A stretch of DNA of 64,000 nucleotides from Erysipelothrix urinaevulpis (GCF_009828835.1 NZ_WTTB01000001.1:338274-402273); one strand, 5' to 3'. Shown: positions 37,372 through 46,717, counted from the stretch's first letter. Program-made: numbers and translations. Notes: generated from the letters alone by a model not told the origin.

Positions 37372-37427
37372 TTGACAACGCTTACATATGTTGATATTAT
37401 GAAGACATGATAGAAAACGTTTTCTAT
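37372..37427 (+). promoter_or_regulatory. Importer operon promoter with cre-like box and operator
   Basis: TTGACA (37372-37377), 17 bases, TATTAT (37395-37400). A cre-like element TGACAACGCTTACA (37373-37386) covers the -35, and the 18-bp perfect palindrome ATAGAAAACGTTTTCTAT (37410-37427) covers the start region. This gives both glucose repression and specific repression. Confidence 0.75.
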
Positions 37428-37450
37428 AACGTTGCAAGGAGGAAGTATTG

Positions 37451-38716
37451 ATGAAGAAATTAGGATTAGTTTCATTCGTAGTGTTATCTTTATTACTTAC
37501 AGCTTGTGGTTCAGGAAATGGCAAAGGAGAAAAAAAGACTTTGACTGTTTTCCAAAATAAAGCAGAAATGACAGAACCTCTTCAAGCATATGCAAATGCA
37601 TGGGGCGAGAAGAATGACGTAGAAGTCACTGTTAAAACATGTACAGGTGCATGTGATTATGGTGCACAAATGAAAGCAGATATTAATGCTGGGGAAGCAG
37701 CTGACATATTCTTGGTTGAAGGTGAGAGTGGCTATAATTTATACAAAGATATTATCGCACCTTTAGATGGAGAAAAATGGACAGAGCATACATCATACGC
37801 ATTCAAACAAAATGATTCAGTATTTGGATACCCAGTTGCTGTTGAAGGTTGGGGCTTAGCGTATAATAAAGATATGATGGACAAAGCAGGTGTTGATATC
37901 TCAACATTAAACTCACTCGAAGGTTATCAAGCAGCATTTGAAAAAGTTTCAGCAATGAAGGATGAACTTGGGATTATCGATGTTGTTGCAAACGTAAGTG
38001 CAGAAGGACATACCTGGGTTATGGGGAATCATGACTTTGCAGCATACTTATCAGCTGGTTTAGCATCGGATGATAAGAAAATCTTAGATCTTACTTTAGA
38101 AGGTAAAGTTGATGAAAAACGTTTAAATGATTATGCAGATTGGGTAGAGTTGCTGTTTAACTATACTGATGAAAAATTATTAACAGTTGGTAGTGCTGAT
38201 GATCAATTCGCATTATTTGGTGAAGGAAAATATGCATTTATGCACCAAGGAACATGGGCAGATATCAACGTTAAAAATGCTGGTGGAGAATTTGAAATGG
38301 GCTTTGCACCATACGGTAGTTTAGGTAGTGAAAAAACAGAAGGATTATTTATTGGATCATCATCCTATTATGTTGTCAATAAAGATTCCAAACAAGCAGA
38401 TACTGCAAAAGCATTCTTGAATGATTTAGCAATGACTGAAGAAGGTCAAAAGATGTTAGTTGAGGAAGCACAATTGATTTCAGCATTTACAAATAATTCA
38501 CTCAAACCAGAATTACCATTATCAAAATTTGTTGCAGATTGGATTGTAGCTGATAAACCAGCATATTCCTTTACCAATCAATACTCATTGCCTGATGGAT
38601 TTGGAACTAACACTCTAGGTCAAATATTCGGACAATTTGCCAATAAGAAGATTGACAAAGCCAAATTTGTTGAGCTCGTAACAGACGCAATTTCTAAAAT
38701 TCCGTCAGGAAACTAG
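37451..38716 (+). CDS. ABC sugar-binding lipoprotein (CUT1)
   Basis: 421 residues from the ATG at 37451, eight bases after AAGGAGG; a TTG three bases earlier is possible. Lipobox LLLTAC with Cys18. The mature protein has family 1 binding protein features (EAADIFLVEGESGYNLYKD, YPVAVEGWGLAYNKDM, FMHQGTWADINVKNAG). It carries the maltodextrin-type operator. Probably it binds an oligosaccharide, though the downstream nucleoside hydrolase and ADP-ribosylglycohydrolase raise the alternative of a glycosyl-nucleoside ligand. A hairpin with a T run (38724-38749) follows before the permeases. Confidence 0.92.
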   Translation: MKKLGLVSFVVLSLLLTACGSGNGKGEKKTLTVFQNKAEMTEPLQAYANAWGEKNDVEVTVKTCTGACDYGAQMKADINAGEAADIFLVEGESGYNLYKDIIAPLDGEKWTEHTSYAFKQNDSVFGYPVAVEGWGLAYNKDMMDKAGVDISTLNSLEGYQAAFEKVSAMKDELGIIDVVANVSAEGHTWVMGNHDFAAYLSAGLASDDKKILDLTLEGKVDEKRLNDYADWVELLFNYTDEKLLTVGSADDQFALFGEGKYAFMHQGTWADINVKNAGGEFEMGFAPYGSLGSEKTEGLFIGSSSYYVVNKDSKQADTAKAFLNDLAMTEEGQKMLVEEAQLISAFTNNSLKPELPLSKFVADWIVADKPAYSFTNQYSLPDGFGTNTLGQIFGQFANKKIDKAKFVELVTDAISKIPSGN

Positions 38717-38723
38717 ACTGAGA

Positions 38724-38749
38724 GGGTAAGCATGGCTTACCCTTTTTTT
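38724..38749 (+). terminator. Intra-operon terminator/attenuating hairpin
   Basis: GGGTAAG-CATGG-CTTACCC followed by TTTTTTT, between the binding protein and its permeases. Partial read-through would give the excess of binding protein over channel that is typical for importers. Confidence 0.8.
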
Positions 38750-38760
38750 GAAAGGAGTTA

Positions 38761-39660
38761 ATGATGAAAAAAAGAGAATGGACATATTATTTATTTATCG
38801 CACCCGCTGTTATTGCATTTCTAATGGTTGTTGCTGTCCCATTTTTTATGGGAGTATTTTATTCGTTTACTGATTGGAAAGGTTTTGCCAGCTCAGGCAT
38901 CTCGTTTGTCGGTTTTACACATTATATAGAAAGTTTTAAAGATCCACAGTATTTGTATTCAATCATTGTGACATTTGTTTTTGGTTTCTTTAACTTTGTT
39001 GTGGTGAACGTAGTTTCATTTGGGATGGCACTCTTAGTTTCATCAAAAATTAAAGGAAGAAACTTGTACCGAACTGGATTCTTTGTGCCCAACTTAATTG
39101 GTGGGTTAGTATTGGGGTACATTTGGCAATTTATGTTTAACAGTGTTTTACCAGCATTTGGAGAAATATTACAATTTTCTGTTTTAAAAGATACATTTTT
39201 CTTAGCAGATCCAAAACTTGCGACAATTGCTCTTGTTACAACAGCAACGTGGCAATATGCTGGATATATTATGATGATTTACTATACGTCACTACAGGGA
39301 ATTCCTAAAGGTCTTGTTGAAGCAAGTGAGCTGGATGGTGCTTCTTGGTTACAAAAGTTGCGTCATATTATTGTTCCGATGATTGCTCCAGCATTTACAA
39401 TTTCATTATTCTTAACCTTAAGTAATTCGTTTAAGCAGTTTGATGTTATTGTTTCGTTAACCAATGGGGGACCATCTGCAATGTTTATGGGACAAGCTGT
39501 AAAAGCAACAGAGCTACTGTCTGTTAATATTTATAATACGGCATCTATTCGTAATATGATGGCTCAATCTCAGGCTAAAGCGGTGATGTTCTTTATTGTA
39601 TTAGCAATTATTTCATTTATACAGACGTCTTTAACTCGAAGAAAGGAGATAGAACAATAA
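38761..39660 (+). CDS. Sugar ABC transporter permease (MalF type)
   Basis: 299 residues; starts ATGATG after AAAGGAG, so 38764 is an equal alternative. Six membrane helices; EAA loop VEASELDGASWLQKLRHI near residue 195. Pairs with the next permease, whose ATG overlaps this stop (TAATG). Cytoplasmic ATPase not encoded nearby. Confidence 0.93.
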   Translation: MMKKREWTYYLFIAPAVIAFLMVVAVPFFMGVFYSFTDWKGFASSGISFVGFTHYIESFKDPQYLYSIIVTFVFGFFNFVVVNVVSFGMALLVSSKIKGRNLYRTGFFVPNLIGGLVLGYIWQFMFNSVLPAFGEILQFSVLKDTFFLADPKLATIALVTTATWQYAGYIMMIYYTSLQGIPKGLVEASELDGASWLQKLRHIIVPMIAPAFTISLFLTLSNSFKQFDVIVSLTNGGPSAMFMGQAVKATELLSVNIYNTASIRNMMAQSQAKAVMFFIVLAIISFIQTSLTRRKEIEQ

Positions 39661-40532
39661 TGAAGAAAAAGAAAATAGGTTTAATATTTTTAGAAGTTTT
39701 CGCAATTTTGTTCTTTATTTTATATCTTTCTCCCCTTATTTTGCTTGTAATTAACTCTGCAAAAAGTGGTAGTCAAATTATTACCAATCCATTAGCACTC
39801 CCAGAGGATTGGGGCATGTTATGGAAAAATATTACAGCAGTACTTACGAGTCCAACGGTTAATTACAAGAGCTCATTTCTTTCAAGTACTATAATTACTG
39901 TTGGTTCGTTATTCACCATTACTTTTTTTGGAGCCATGGCGGGATGGGCGTTAACACGTAATAAATCAAAAACATCAACAGTTATATATTTTATGTTTGT
40001 TGCAGCGATGGTTATTCCGTTTCAAATTGTAATGTTTCCACTTGTTAGTTGGTTTAAAACATTAAGTGATGCTGTAACAGTGCCAATTTTTGGTTTTTCA
40101 TTGTTACGAACTTATCAAGGAATGATCTTTGCTTACCTTGGCTTTGGAATGCCGATGACAGTGTTTATGTTTTCGGGATTTGTTAAAGGAATTCCTTATG
40201 AGATTGAGGAAGCAGCACGAATTGATGGATGTAATCAATTTCAAATATTCTTTCATATCATCTTACCGATGTTGAAACCGATTGTTGTGACAGTGTTAAT
40301 CCTAAATGGAATTTGGATTTGGAATGACTTCCTACTTCCATTGCTTGTGTTAGGTAAAGGGAATGCAATTCAAACAATTCCATTGGCAGTTTCAAACTTT
40401 GCAGGTGCTTATGTTAAACAGTGGGATATGATCTTAACATCGACATTATTAGCGATAATACCAGTGCTAATACTCTTTGTTTTAGGACAAAAACATATTA
40501 TTCAAGGGATGACTGATGGAGCTGTTAAATAA
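39660..40532 (+). CDS. Sugar ABC transporter permease (MalG type)
   Basis: 290 residues; six membrane helices; EAA loop EEAARIDGCNQFQIFFHI near residue 180. One-base overlap with both neighbours (TAATG on each side) shows strict translational coupling to the upstream permease and the nucleoside hydrolase gene. Confidence 0.93.
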   Translation: MKKKKIGLIFLEVFAILFFILYLSPLILLVINSAKSGSQIITNPLALPEDWGMLWKNITAVLTSPTVNYKSSFLSSTIITVGSLFTITFFGAMAGWALTRNKSKTSTVIYFMFVAAMVIPFQIVMFPLVSWFKTLSDAVTVPIFGFSLLRTYQGMIFAYLGFGMPMTVFMFSGFVKGIPYEIEEAARIDGCNQFQIFFHIILPMLKPIVVTVLILNGIWIWNDFLLPLLVLGKGNAIQTIPLAVSNFAGAYVKQWDMILTSTLLAIIPVLILFVLGQKHIIQGMTDGAVK

Positions 40533-41413
40533 TGATTAAATTAATTATTGATACAGATATTGGGAATGATATTGATGATGCTATGGCTCTATCTTTTGCG
40601 TTAAATCATTCGGAGATTGACTTACTGGCAATTACAACGACAAGTGGTGAAGCTTGGTATCGTAAACGGATTGCTGAAGAATTCGTAGCATTGAGTTCAA
40701 GCCATGTTCCTGTTTATGAAGGCTTATCGTGTCCTTTATTGGGAAAGAAACTTCAACCCGAAACCTTTCAAAGGTTGAAAACGGTTAAAAAAGATTCAAT
40801 TGTCAGTGAGAATCCTTTCGCAGCTGTTCAAGCAATAGCAGATTTAGTCGAACGCTATCCTGATCAAATTGTCTTGTGTGCCATTGGTCCCTTCAGCAAT
40901 GTTGCATTGTTTATCCAATCATACCCAAAGTTAGTTCCAAAACTAAAGAAAGTAATTGTTATGGGCTACAAGGTATCACAGGATATCGATGATATGCACA
41001 AACTTGATTGGAATGTTATGTGTGATGAGGTTGCAGCACAAAGTCTTGTTCAAGCGGATTTTAAAGAATTAGTGATTGTACCGTGTGATGTGACCTATGA
41101 TATCCATTCAGATAAAACTGTCTTAGGTGAAAAATTGCATGGTGTTCATCATCAACTGATTAAAGAATTGGCTGCTTATTGGTTTGAAAAGTATGATGGC
41201 TTTAGTTATCATGATCCAATTACATTATTGTATCTCGTCAAGCCTGAATTATTTGATGTTGAGCATGGAACTTTAGTGTATAATTCTTCTAATAGTCCAT
41301 TATTAACGCAGTATGATTGGTTAGAGTCAACGAAAAAAAGTAGTCATACCTTAGTGACAAAATTAAATAAAGAAGAGGTTTTAAAAGCACTTTATGAAAC
41401 ACTCAATAAATAA
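40532..41413 (+). CDS. Nucleoside hydrolase (IunH family), copy 1
   Basis: 293 residues. DTDIGNDIDDAMA (~7-19) is the calcium/ribose-binding Asp cluster; AIGPFSNVALFIQ (~114), MCDEVAAQSLV (~164) and HDPITLLYLV (~228) complete the family motifs. The enzyme hydrolyses the N-glycosidic bond of (deoxy)nucleosides to base and ribose. It differs from copy 2 at 53845 in its shorter length. It overlaps the ADP-ribosylglycohydrolase gene by 20 bases, so both products are likely made together. Confidence 0.92.
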   Translation: MIKLIIDTDIGNDIDDAMALSFALNHSEIDLLAITTTSGEAWYRKRIAEEFVALSSSHVPVYEGLSCPLLGKKLQPETFQRLKTVKKDSIVSENPFAAVQAIADLVERYPDQIVLCAIGPFSNVALFIQSYPKLVPKLKKVIVMGYKVSQDIDDMHKLDWNVMCDEVAAQSLVQADFKELVIVPCDVTYDIHSDKTVLGEKLHGVHHQLIKELAAYWFEKYDGFSYHDPITLLYLVKPELFDVEHGTLVYNSSNSPLLTQYDWLESTKKSSHTLVTKLNKEEVLKALYETLNK

Positions 41414-43394
41414 AAACACACACCAAAGAATTTATAATGGTGTTTTAGGGAAAGTCATCGCTGTGTATTTAGGAAAACCTGTTGAAGGGTGGAGTTATGA
41501 CAAGATAAAAAATGATTATGGTTACATCGATTATTTTGTGCATGATGATTTAGAGAAAGCGATTATAGAACCAGATGATGATATTTCTGGAACATTTTCT
41601 TTTATTCACGCCTACAACAATGATTTTAAGATTGGAAGTAAAGAAATAGGTGACACATGGCTTAATCGTGTCATTGAACATAAAAATATATTTTGGTGGG
41701 GTGGACTTTATCGTTCGACTGAACACACAGCATATTATAATTTAAAAACGGGTATACCAGCTCCGAAATCAGGCAGTAAAGAGTGTAATGGTGTGATTGT
41801 CTCGGAACAGATTGGCTCACAAATATTTATTGATGGTTGGGGATTATTATTCCCTGATGATTTTAAGTTAGCTTACGATTATGCTTGTAAAGCAGCTGCT
41901 GTTTCACATGATGGTATCGCGATAAAAATGGCTGGATTTATTGCTGCTTTGGAGTCGTATAGCTTTGTGGAAAAGGATTTGGATAAAGCTGTTTTAACAG
42001 TACTTAATCATATCAATGATGTATATTTAAGCAATTTAGTTGATGAAATAATAGAGGTCGTTAACACTTCTGATCATTGGCGTTTAACGCGTAATTATAT
42101 TGAAGATAATCACGGTTATGAACGATACGGTGGGAATTGCCCCATTGTAACAAATTTTTTGGTGATTATAGCAGCCTTGTATCATGCGCCAGATTCTTAT
42201 ATTGATGCGGTCGCAATTTCAATATCAATGGGTTGGGATACAGATTGTAATGCTGGTAATGTGGGTTGTATTCAAGGCATTCGTTGTGGATTAAATGAAA
42301 CCAGAACTATAGCATTGAAACAGCGTGTTAATGAACAATTATATGTTTCAGATGCAATGGGAGAACATGTTCTAAGTGATGCATGTAAAGTTACAAATCA
42401 AATAATAGCGTTGAGAAATGATGATCTTAAACCCCGTTTTTCATTTAATTTCCCAGGTTCTACACAAGGCTTTGTCATGGCTGGACAGGGCCAAATAAGT
42501 AATAACACCGGGGAAGGATTAAACATTCTAAGTGACTCAGAGTGTCGAGTTAGTGTCGAATTGTTTAAACTTAAAGAAGACATTCCCGAAAGTGGTTATG
42601 AGGTCATGATGCTTCCACAAATTTATCCAGGACAATCATTTGTAATTAAGTCTACCCTTGATGATAAATCAAACACAAGACTTGGTTATGTCTATTGGAA
42701 CGCTAACAATGATTTGTGCTTTTATGAAGAAAGGATTGCAAGTAATAATCATATTTTAAGAGTTGAACCGGAGACAGGAATGATTGTAAAAGAATTGTAT
42801 TTTATTCTCCCAAAGAAAAACGACTGTACTATTTTCAGTGTTGATATTAAGGGCTCACCTTCAATTGAAATTAAATCAACAGATCAGATGAGTCCAAATT
42901 ATATCGCAGGTTCAAATCAACCATACTGGATTCAACAGTTTATGGATACAACGCAGTATTCTACAGTCGATCATTTATCATCCATTTGTATATCAGATGA
43001 GCGGATACATCAGCTTGTTTATACAGGTTATTTAAACATGAATGCTTATAATATAAGAACAAAGATTGAATTAAGCGGGCATCAAGAAACAGGGCTTGTT
43101 TTTCATATGAGAGGACTTTTAGATTTTTATAAATTGAGTATCAATCAAGAGAAAAACAGGATTAAAATAGTAAAAGTTAACATCCATGAGGAAATATTAA
43201 TAACGGAAGTCGAATGTGAACTTGATCGCTTCGTCGAAATAAAAGGCTGTATTCAGGATGATAAAGGAATGTTTATAATCAACGATACACTAAGCATTAA
43301 TTTTGAAATGGAGTACAACTCAGGTTATGTTGGTTACTTCATATCTAAAGGAACACTGCAAGTTCATTCATTATCAATAGGAGGAATTAAATAA
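41394..43394 (+). CDS. Two-domain ADP-ribosylglycohydrolase family protein, copy 1
   Basis: 666 residues, about twice a normal ADP-ribosylglycohydrolase (~300-350). The N-terminal domain has GVLGKVIAVYLGKPVEG (~13-29), the metal-site PDDDISGT (~58-65), the unusual FWWGGLYRSTEHTAY, SEQIGSQIFIDGWG and the C-terminal metal site GWDTDCNAGNVG (~280-291). All dimetal Asp residues appear present. Residues ~350-666 form beta-rich domains ending in a LamG/DUF1080-like sandwich. No signal peptide. The family cleaves ADP-ribose bonds; the sugar-operon context makes a small-molecule glycoside substrate plausible. It is followed without gap by a GH13 gene. Confidence 0.88.
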   Translation: MKHSINKNTHQRIYNGVLGKVIAVYLGKPVEGWSYDKIKNDYGYIDYFVHDDLEKAIIEPDDDISGTFSFIHAYNNDFKIGSKEIGDTWLNRVIEHKNIFWWGGLYRSTEHTAYYNLKTGIPAPKSGSKECNGVIVSEQIGSQIFIDGWGLLFPDDFKLAYDYACKAAAVSHDGIAIKMAGFIAALESYSFVEKDLDKAVLTVLNHINDVYLSNLVDEIIEVVNTSDHWRLTRNYIEDNHGYERYGGNCPIVTNFLVIIAALYHAPDSYIDAVAISISMGWDTDCNAGNVGCIQGIRCGLNETRTIALKQRVNEQLYVSDAMGEHVLSDACKVTNQIIALRNDDLKPRFSFNFPGSTQGFVMAGQGQISNNTGEGLNILSDSECRVSVELFKLKEDIPESGYEVMMLPQIYPGQSFVIKSTLDDKSNTRLGYVYWNANNDLCFYEERIASNNHILRVEPETGMIVKELYFILPKKNDCTIFSVDIKGSPSIEIKSTDQMSPNYIAGSNQPYWIQQFMDTTQYSTVDHLSSICISDERIHQLVYTGYLNMNAYNIRTKIELSGHQETGLVFHMRGLLDFYKLSINQEKNRIKIVKVNIHEEILITEVECELDRFVEIKGCIQDDKGMFIINDTLSINFEMEYNSGYVGYFISKGTLQVHSLSIGGIK

Positions 43395-44680
43395 TGAATT
43401 ACAAAGAAAATCTAACTGAATCAATTTATCAAGTATTTACTAGAAATCATTCTGCTGAAGGGACATTTTCGAAAGTCACAAAAGATATCCCAAGAATTGC
43501 GGAAATGGGCTTTGATTATTTATATTTATTACCGTTTCATCCAAATAGTGAAAAGGGGAGAAAGGGTGATTTAGGAAGTCCATATGCGATTTCTGATTAC
43601 TATGCAGTTGACCCTGCGTATGGTGATTTGACTGACCTTCAAGAACTAGTTGAAAGTGCTCATAATCATGGTTTAAAAGTTATGATTGACATTGTGATAA
43701 ACCATACAGGGCGTGATCACCGTTACACCATTGAAAATCCAGAATACTATTATCATAACGAAAAAGGAGACTTCATTAATCGTGTTGAAGATTGGTATGA
43801 CGTCTATGATTTAAACTACAGCAATCAAGCACTGAGACAAGAATTAATTGATATGTTAACGTATTGGGCTAAGTTTGGTATTGATGCTTATCGTTGTGAT
43901 GTTGGATCGTTGGTTCCTGTTGATTTTTGGGTTGATGCGAAAGCGGCTGTTCGTGAAGTGAATCCTGATCACTTTTGGTTAGCAGAGAGCTGCCATGGTG
44001 AATTTATTTTTGACTTGAGATCAAGGGGTTATGAAGTGGCGTCAGATGCTGAATTATATCAAGCCTTTGATTGTCTTTATAATTACGATATCCATGATAC
44101 ATTGCTTCCAACATTACGACAAGAACTAGGATTAATGGAATTGAAGAAACGTTATCGATATCAAGAGTGGAGTTTTCCAAGCAATTATCTTAAATTAAAT
44201 TGTCTTGAAAATCATGATCAACCTCGAATACAAGGGGTTCTACGAGATAGAATTGCAAATAGAAATTGGACTGCTTTTTCTTTCTTTAACAAAGGATTAG
44301 GATTTGTTTATGCTGGTCAAGAATTCTTTTCAACAAAGCAACCAAGCTTGTTTACCAAAGATTTAATTGAGGAAATGCATCAAGAAGATCATCAAATGGA
44401 TTTTATTGCTTCATTAATTAACATGAAAAAATCAGGGTTTATTGAACGTCATACTCGCTATGAAATGATATTAAATGAAGAAGAATGTCTGGTTTCAAGA
44501 TATGAAACAAATGAAGAGTATATTTACGGAATATTTAATGTTAAAAACATTAATACAAAGATTAATATCGGCTTAGACGATGGTTTATATAATGATGTTA
44601 TAATAGGTGAAGCATTTACTGTTGAAAAAGGATATATTGATTTAGCAAGTGAGCCAGTAATCTTTAGAGTTAAAAAATAA
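43394..44680 (+). CDS. GH13 alpha-amylase-family glycosidase
   Basis: 428 residues, intracellular (no signal peptide). GH13 motifs: MIDIVINHTGRDH (~95-107), AYRCDVGSL (~163-171; nucleophile Asp), WLAESCHGE (~195; acid/base Glu) and LENHDQPR (~270; stabilising Asp), all intact. Its small size suggests a maltodextrin hydrolase or sucrose-phosphorylase-like enzyme more than a secreted amylase. One-base overlap with the preceding gene; last gene of the operon starting at 37451. Confidence 0.92.
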   Translation: MNYKENLTESIYQVFTRNHSAEGTFSKVTKDIPRIAEMGFDYLYLLPFHPNSEKGRKGDLGSPYAISDYYAVDPAYGDLTDLQELVESAHNHGLKVMIDIVINHTGRDHRYTIENPEYYYHNEKGDFINRVEDWYDVYDLNYSNQALRQELIDMLTYWAKFGIDAYRCDVGSLVPVDFWVDAKAAVREVNPDHFWLAESCHGEFIFDLRSRGYEVASDAELYQAFDCLYNYDIHDTLLPTLRQELGLMELKKRYRYQEWSFPSNYLKLNCLENHDQPRIQGVLRDRIANRNWTAFSFFNKGLGFVYAGQEFFSTKQPSLFTKDLIEEMHQEDHQMDFIASLINMKKSGFIERHTRYEMILNEEECLVSRYETNEEYIYGIFNVKNINTKINIGLDDGLYNDVIIGEAFTVEKGYIDLASEPVIFRVKK

Positions 44681-44685
44681 AGTTG

Positions 44686-44719
44686 AAAAACTACCGATTA
44701 ATATTTCGGTAGTTTTTTT
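44686..44719 (+). terminator. Terminator of the importer/GH13 operon
   Basis: Arms AAAAACTACCGA and TCGGTAGTTTTT, then additional T residues. Confidence 0.85.
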
Positions 44720-44766
44720 GACATTCGTTTTAACCTTGAGAAAACGCCTAATTAATTATGTTGATT

Positions 44767-45657
44767 TTACTCTAACAAAGTATTAAGAAAGGCATGATAA
44801 TGTTCGAGTGGATAGTCAATCTCACCTAATTTAATGGCAGGTTTTATTTTGCCATGAAAATCGCTTCCACATGTCACCAGTTTATGATGGCTCATAGCAT
44901 AGCTTTCATAAAACTGAATCTGTTGAAGTGAATGATAGCTACTATAAGCTTCTAAACCATCTAAGCCTTCTTCCATAATTTCCTTGAGAAGCTTGGGGTT
45001 TTCATGAATATTGTGGCCAGGATGAGCAAAAATTGCGATGCCTCCCGATGCGTGTATCATGGTGATGATTTCCTTTAAGCTTGGGAGTTTAATGGGGATA
45101 TAAGCAGGTTTTCCTTGAGCACAGTAATCCCAATAAAAATTGACATACGGATTATCAGAGCGATGTCCGGCTTTTTTGTAGGGTGCTAGAAGTTTGTTAT
45201 TAATATTTTCAGGTTCATGGATACTCGCTTCCGCAATCATTTCTCCTGTCGCAACGCCATCAATCATCAATGTTTTTAATAGAGCATGATTAATATAAAT
45301 ACCAAGCTCTTCTAAACGTTGAATCCGTGTTTGAACGCCTTTTCTTTCTTGACTTAAAAGATCACGACCTAGTTGATTAAAACGATCATCCTTATAATCA
45401 ATGTTATAACCTAGAATATGAAGATTAGTTTCTTTATATACACAATCAATTTCGATTGCTGGAATAACTCTGATGGATGATTTATCAGCAGCAATAATCA
45501 TTCTTTCAACTCCCTCAACAGAGTTATGATCAGCTAAACTAACTGTTTTTAAATCACTTTTTTTGCATAAGTTAATTAACTCTTCTGGCGTAAAATCACC
45601 ATCCAAACTGCAATTACTATGCATATGTAGATCAATATTTCGACTCGTAGTTGTCAT
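44767..45657 (-). CDS. PHP-domain phosphoesterase (YciV/RNase AM-like)
   Basis: 296 residues from the start at 45657, behind AAGGAGGTAGTGAT; a longer frame to 45678 would begin upstream of that site. PHP motifs: DLHMHSNCSLDG (~10-21), LADHNSVEGV (~41-50), IPAIEIDC (~67), IFAHPGHN (~210) and TCGSDFHG (~262). The family includes 5'-3' exoribonuclease AM and 3',5'-nucleotide bisphosphate phosphatases. It is divergent from a LacI gene with a perfect palindrome between them, so this PHP enzyme is probably regulated by that LacI protein. Confidence 0.88.
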   Translation of the reverse strand: MTTTSRNIDLHMHSNCSLDGDFTPEELINLCKKSDLKTVSLADHNSVEGVERMIIAADKSSIRVIPAIEIDCVYKETNLHILGYNIDYKDDRFNQLGRDLLSQERKGVQTRIQRLEELGIYINHALLKTLMIDGVATGEMIAEASIHEPENINNKLLAPYKKAGHRSDNPYVNFYWDYCAQGKPAYIPIKLPSLKEIITMIHASGGIAIFAHPGHNIHENPKLLKEIMEEGLDGLEAYSSYHSLQQIQFYESYAMSHHKLVTCGSDFHGKIKPAIKLGEIDYPLEHYHAFLNTLLE

Positions 45658-45687
45658 ATCACTACCTCCTTTATCCAATGATAAGTG

Positions 45688-45703
45688 ATGAAACGCGTTT
45701 CAT
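45688..45703. promoter_or_regulatory. Perfect LacI-type operator between divergent genes
   Basis: ATGAAACGCGTTTCAT is a 16-bp perfect, CG-centred palindrome midway between the PHP and LacI gene starts. It differs from the maltodextrin operator (AGAAAACGTTTTCT), so it is most likely the site of the LacI protein encoded at 45744. Confidence 0.65.
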
Positions 45704-45743
45704 GTCAAGGATGAAATGATATAATGTTGAAAAGAGGTGGAAA

Positions 45744-46664
45744 ATGGCAAACATTAACGACGTAGCAAAAAAAGCCAATGTGTCGAAAACAACGGTATCC
45801 CGCGTATTGAATAATCATGCTTATGTTTCGAAAGAATTGCGATCTAAAGTGTTAAAAGCGATTGAAGAATTAAACTATGTTCCCAATCAAAATGCAGTTA
45901 CTTTGAGCAAAGGTAAAACAAATCTAATCGGAATTGTTGTTTCTCGAATGAATCATGCTTGTTATGATGAAATTGTTGAAGGCTTAGTTCGTAAAGCTCA
46001 AGAAAATGGTTATTACACGTTGATCTTATATTCGAATGACGAAATTGCTAAAGAACGAGAATTTTTAGATAAATTAAAAACTAAAGAGGTTGATGCATTA
46101 GTATTTATTTCTAAAGGAATAGAGGATGATGTCTTGCATCATTATGCTTCTTTTGGACCGATTGTTCACTGCCAAAGGCATCATATAGATAATGTCAGTC
46201 ATGTTTATCCCAAACGAAAAGAATCGTATGAAGAAATAAGGGCATTCTTTCAAAGAAAAGGTGTGCTGCATCCTTTCATATGCGTAGAAAAAGATTATAA
46301 GACAAGTCAAAGTGTTCGTGAGAAAACAAGAGTTTTCCAAACAGAGTGCTATGAACATCTTTATAGTTATGAAGACGGTGTTCGATTGGCTAAGGAAAAA
46401 ATTAAAGGTAATTCTAAAAAACTTGGTTTCTTTGTAGATTTTAATGATGTTGCTGTTGGGATAGTGGATGTAGCAACAACACTTGGGTACAAACTAAATC
46501 ATGATTTATTCATTGTTAGCGAAAGTGATACACTCTTCGCAGAAAAATACGGGTTTTGTCGTGTAAATTATAATTTAAAAAGTGTTGGTAAACACGTGTT
46601 TGATGCAATTTTTAGTGATGAAATATGTGTTCAAGCTGTTGAGTATGATTTTAAAATATCGTAG
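45744..46664 (+). CDS. LacI-family regulator
   Basis: 306 residues, about 25 shorter than usual. [40 protein letters not shown], then IGIVVSRMNHACYDEIVEG, and a sensor domain with a short C-terminal lobe (SVGKHVFDAIF). AGAGGTGG precedes the start. It probably controls itself, the divergent PHP gene and perhaps the EIIB gene downstream. Confidence 0.88.
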   Translation: MANINDVAKKANVSKTTVSRVLNNHAYVSKELRSKVLKAIEELNYVPNQNAVTLSKGKTNLIGIVVSRMNHACYDEIVEGLVRKAQENGYYTLILYSNDEIAKEREFLDKLKTKEVDALVFISKGIEDDVLHHYASFGPIVHCQRHHIDNVSHVYPKRKESYEEIRAFFQRKGVLHPFICVEKDYKTSQSVREKTRVFQTECYEHLYSYEDGVRLAKEKIKGNSKKLGFFVDFNDVAVGIVDVATTLGYKLNHDLFIVSESDTLFAEKYGFCRVNYNLKSVGKHVFDAIFSDEICVQAVEYDFKIS

Positions 46665-46717
46665 TTCAACAATCAATGAAAGTTATACAATTATTATATA
46701 TGAAAGAGGGATATAAG

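Noticed and set aside
41394..43394. ADP-ribosylglycohydrolase as a DraG-type nitrogenase regulator or antitoxin
   Set aside because: There is no nitrogenase, DraT-like or ADP-ribosyltransferase toxin gene nearby; the context is sugar and nucleoside uptake.
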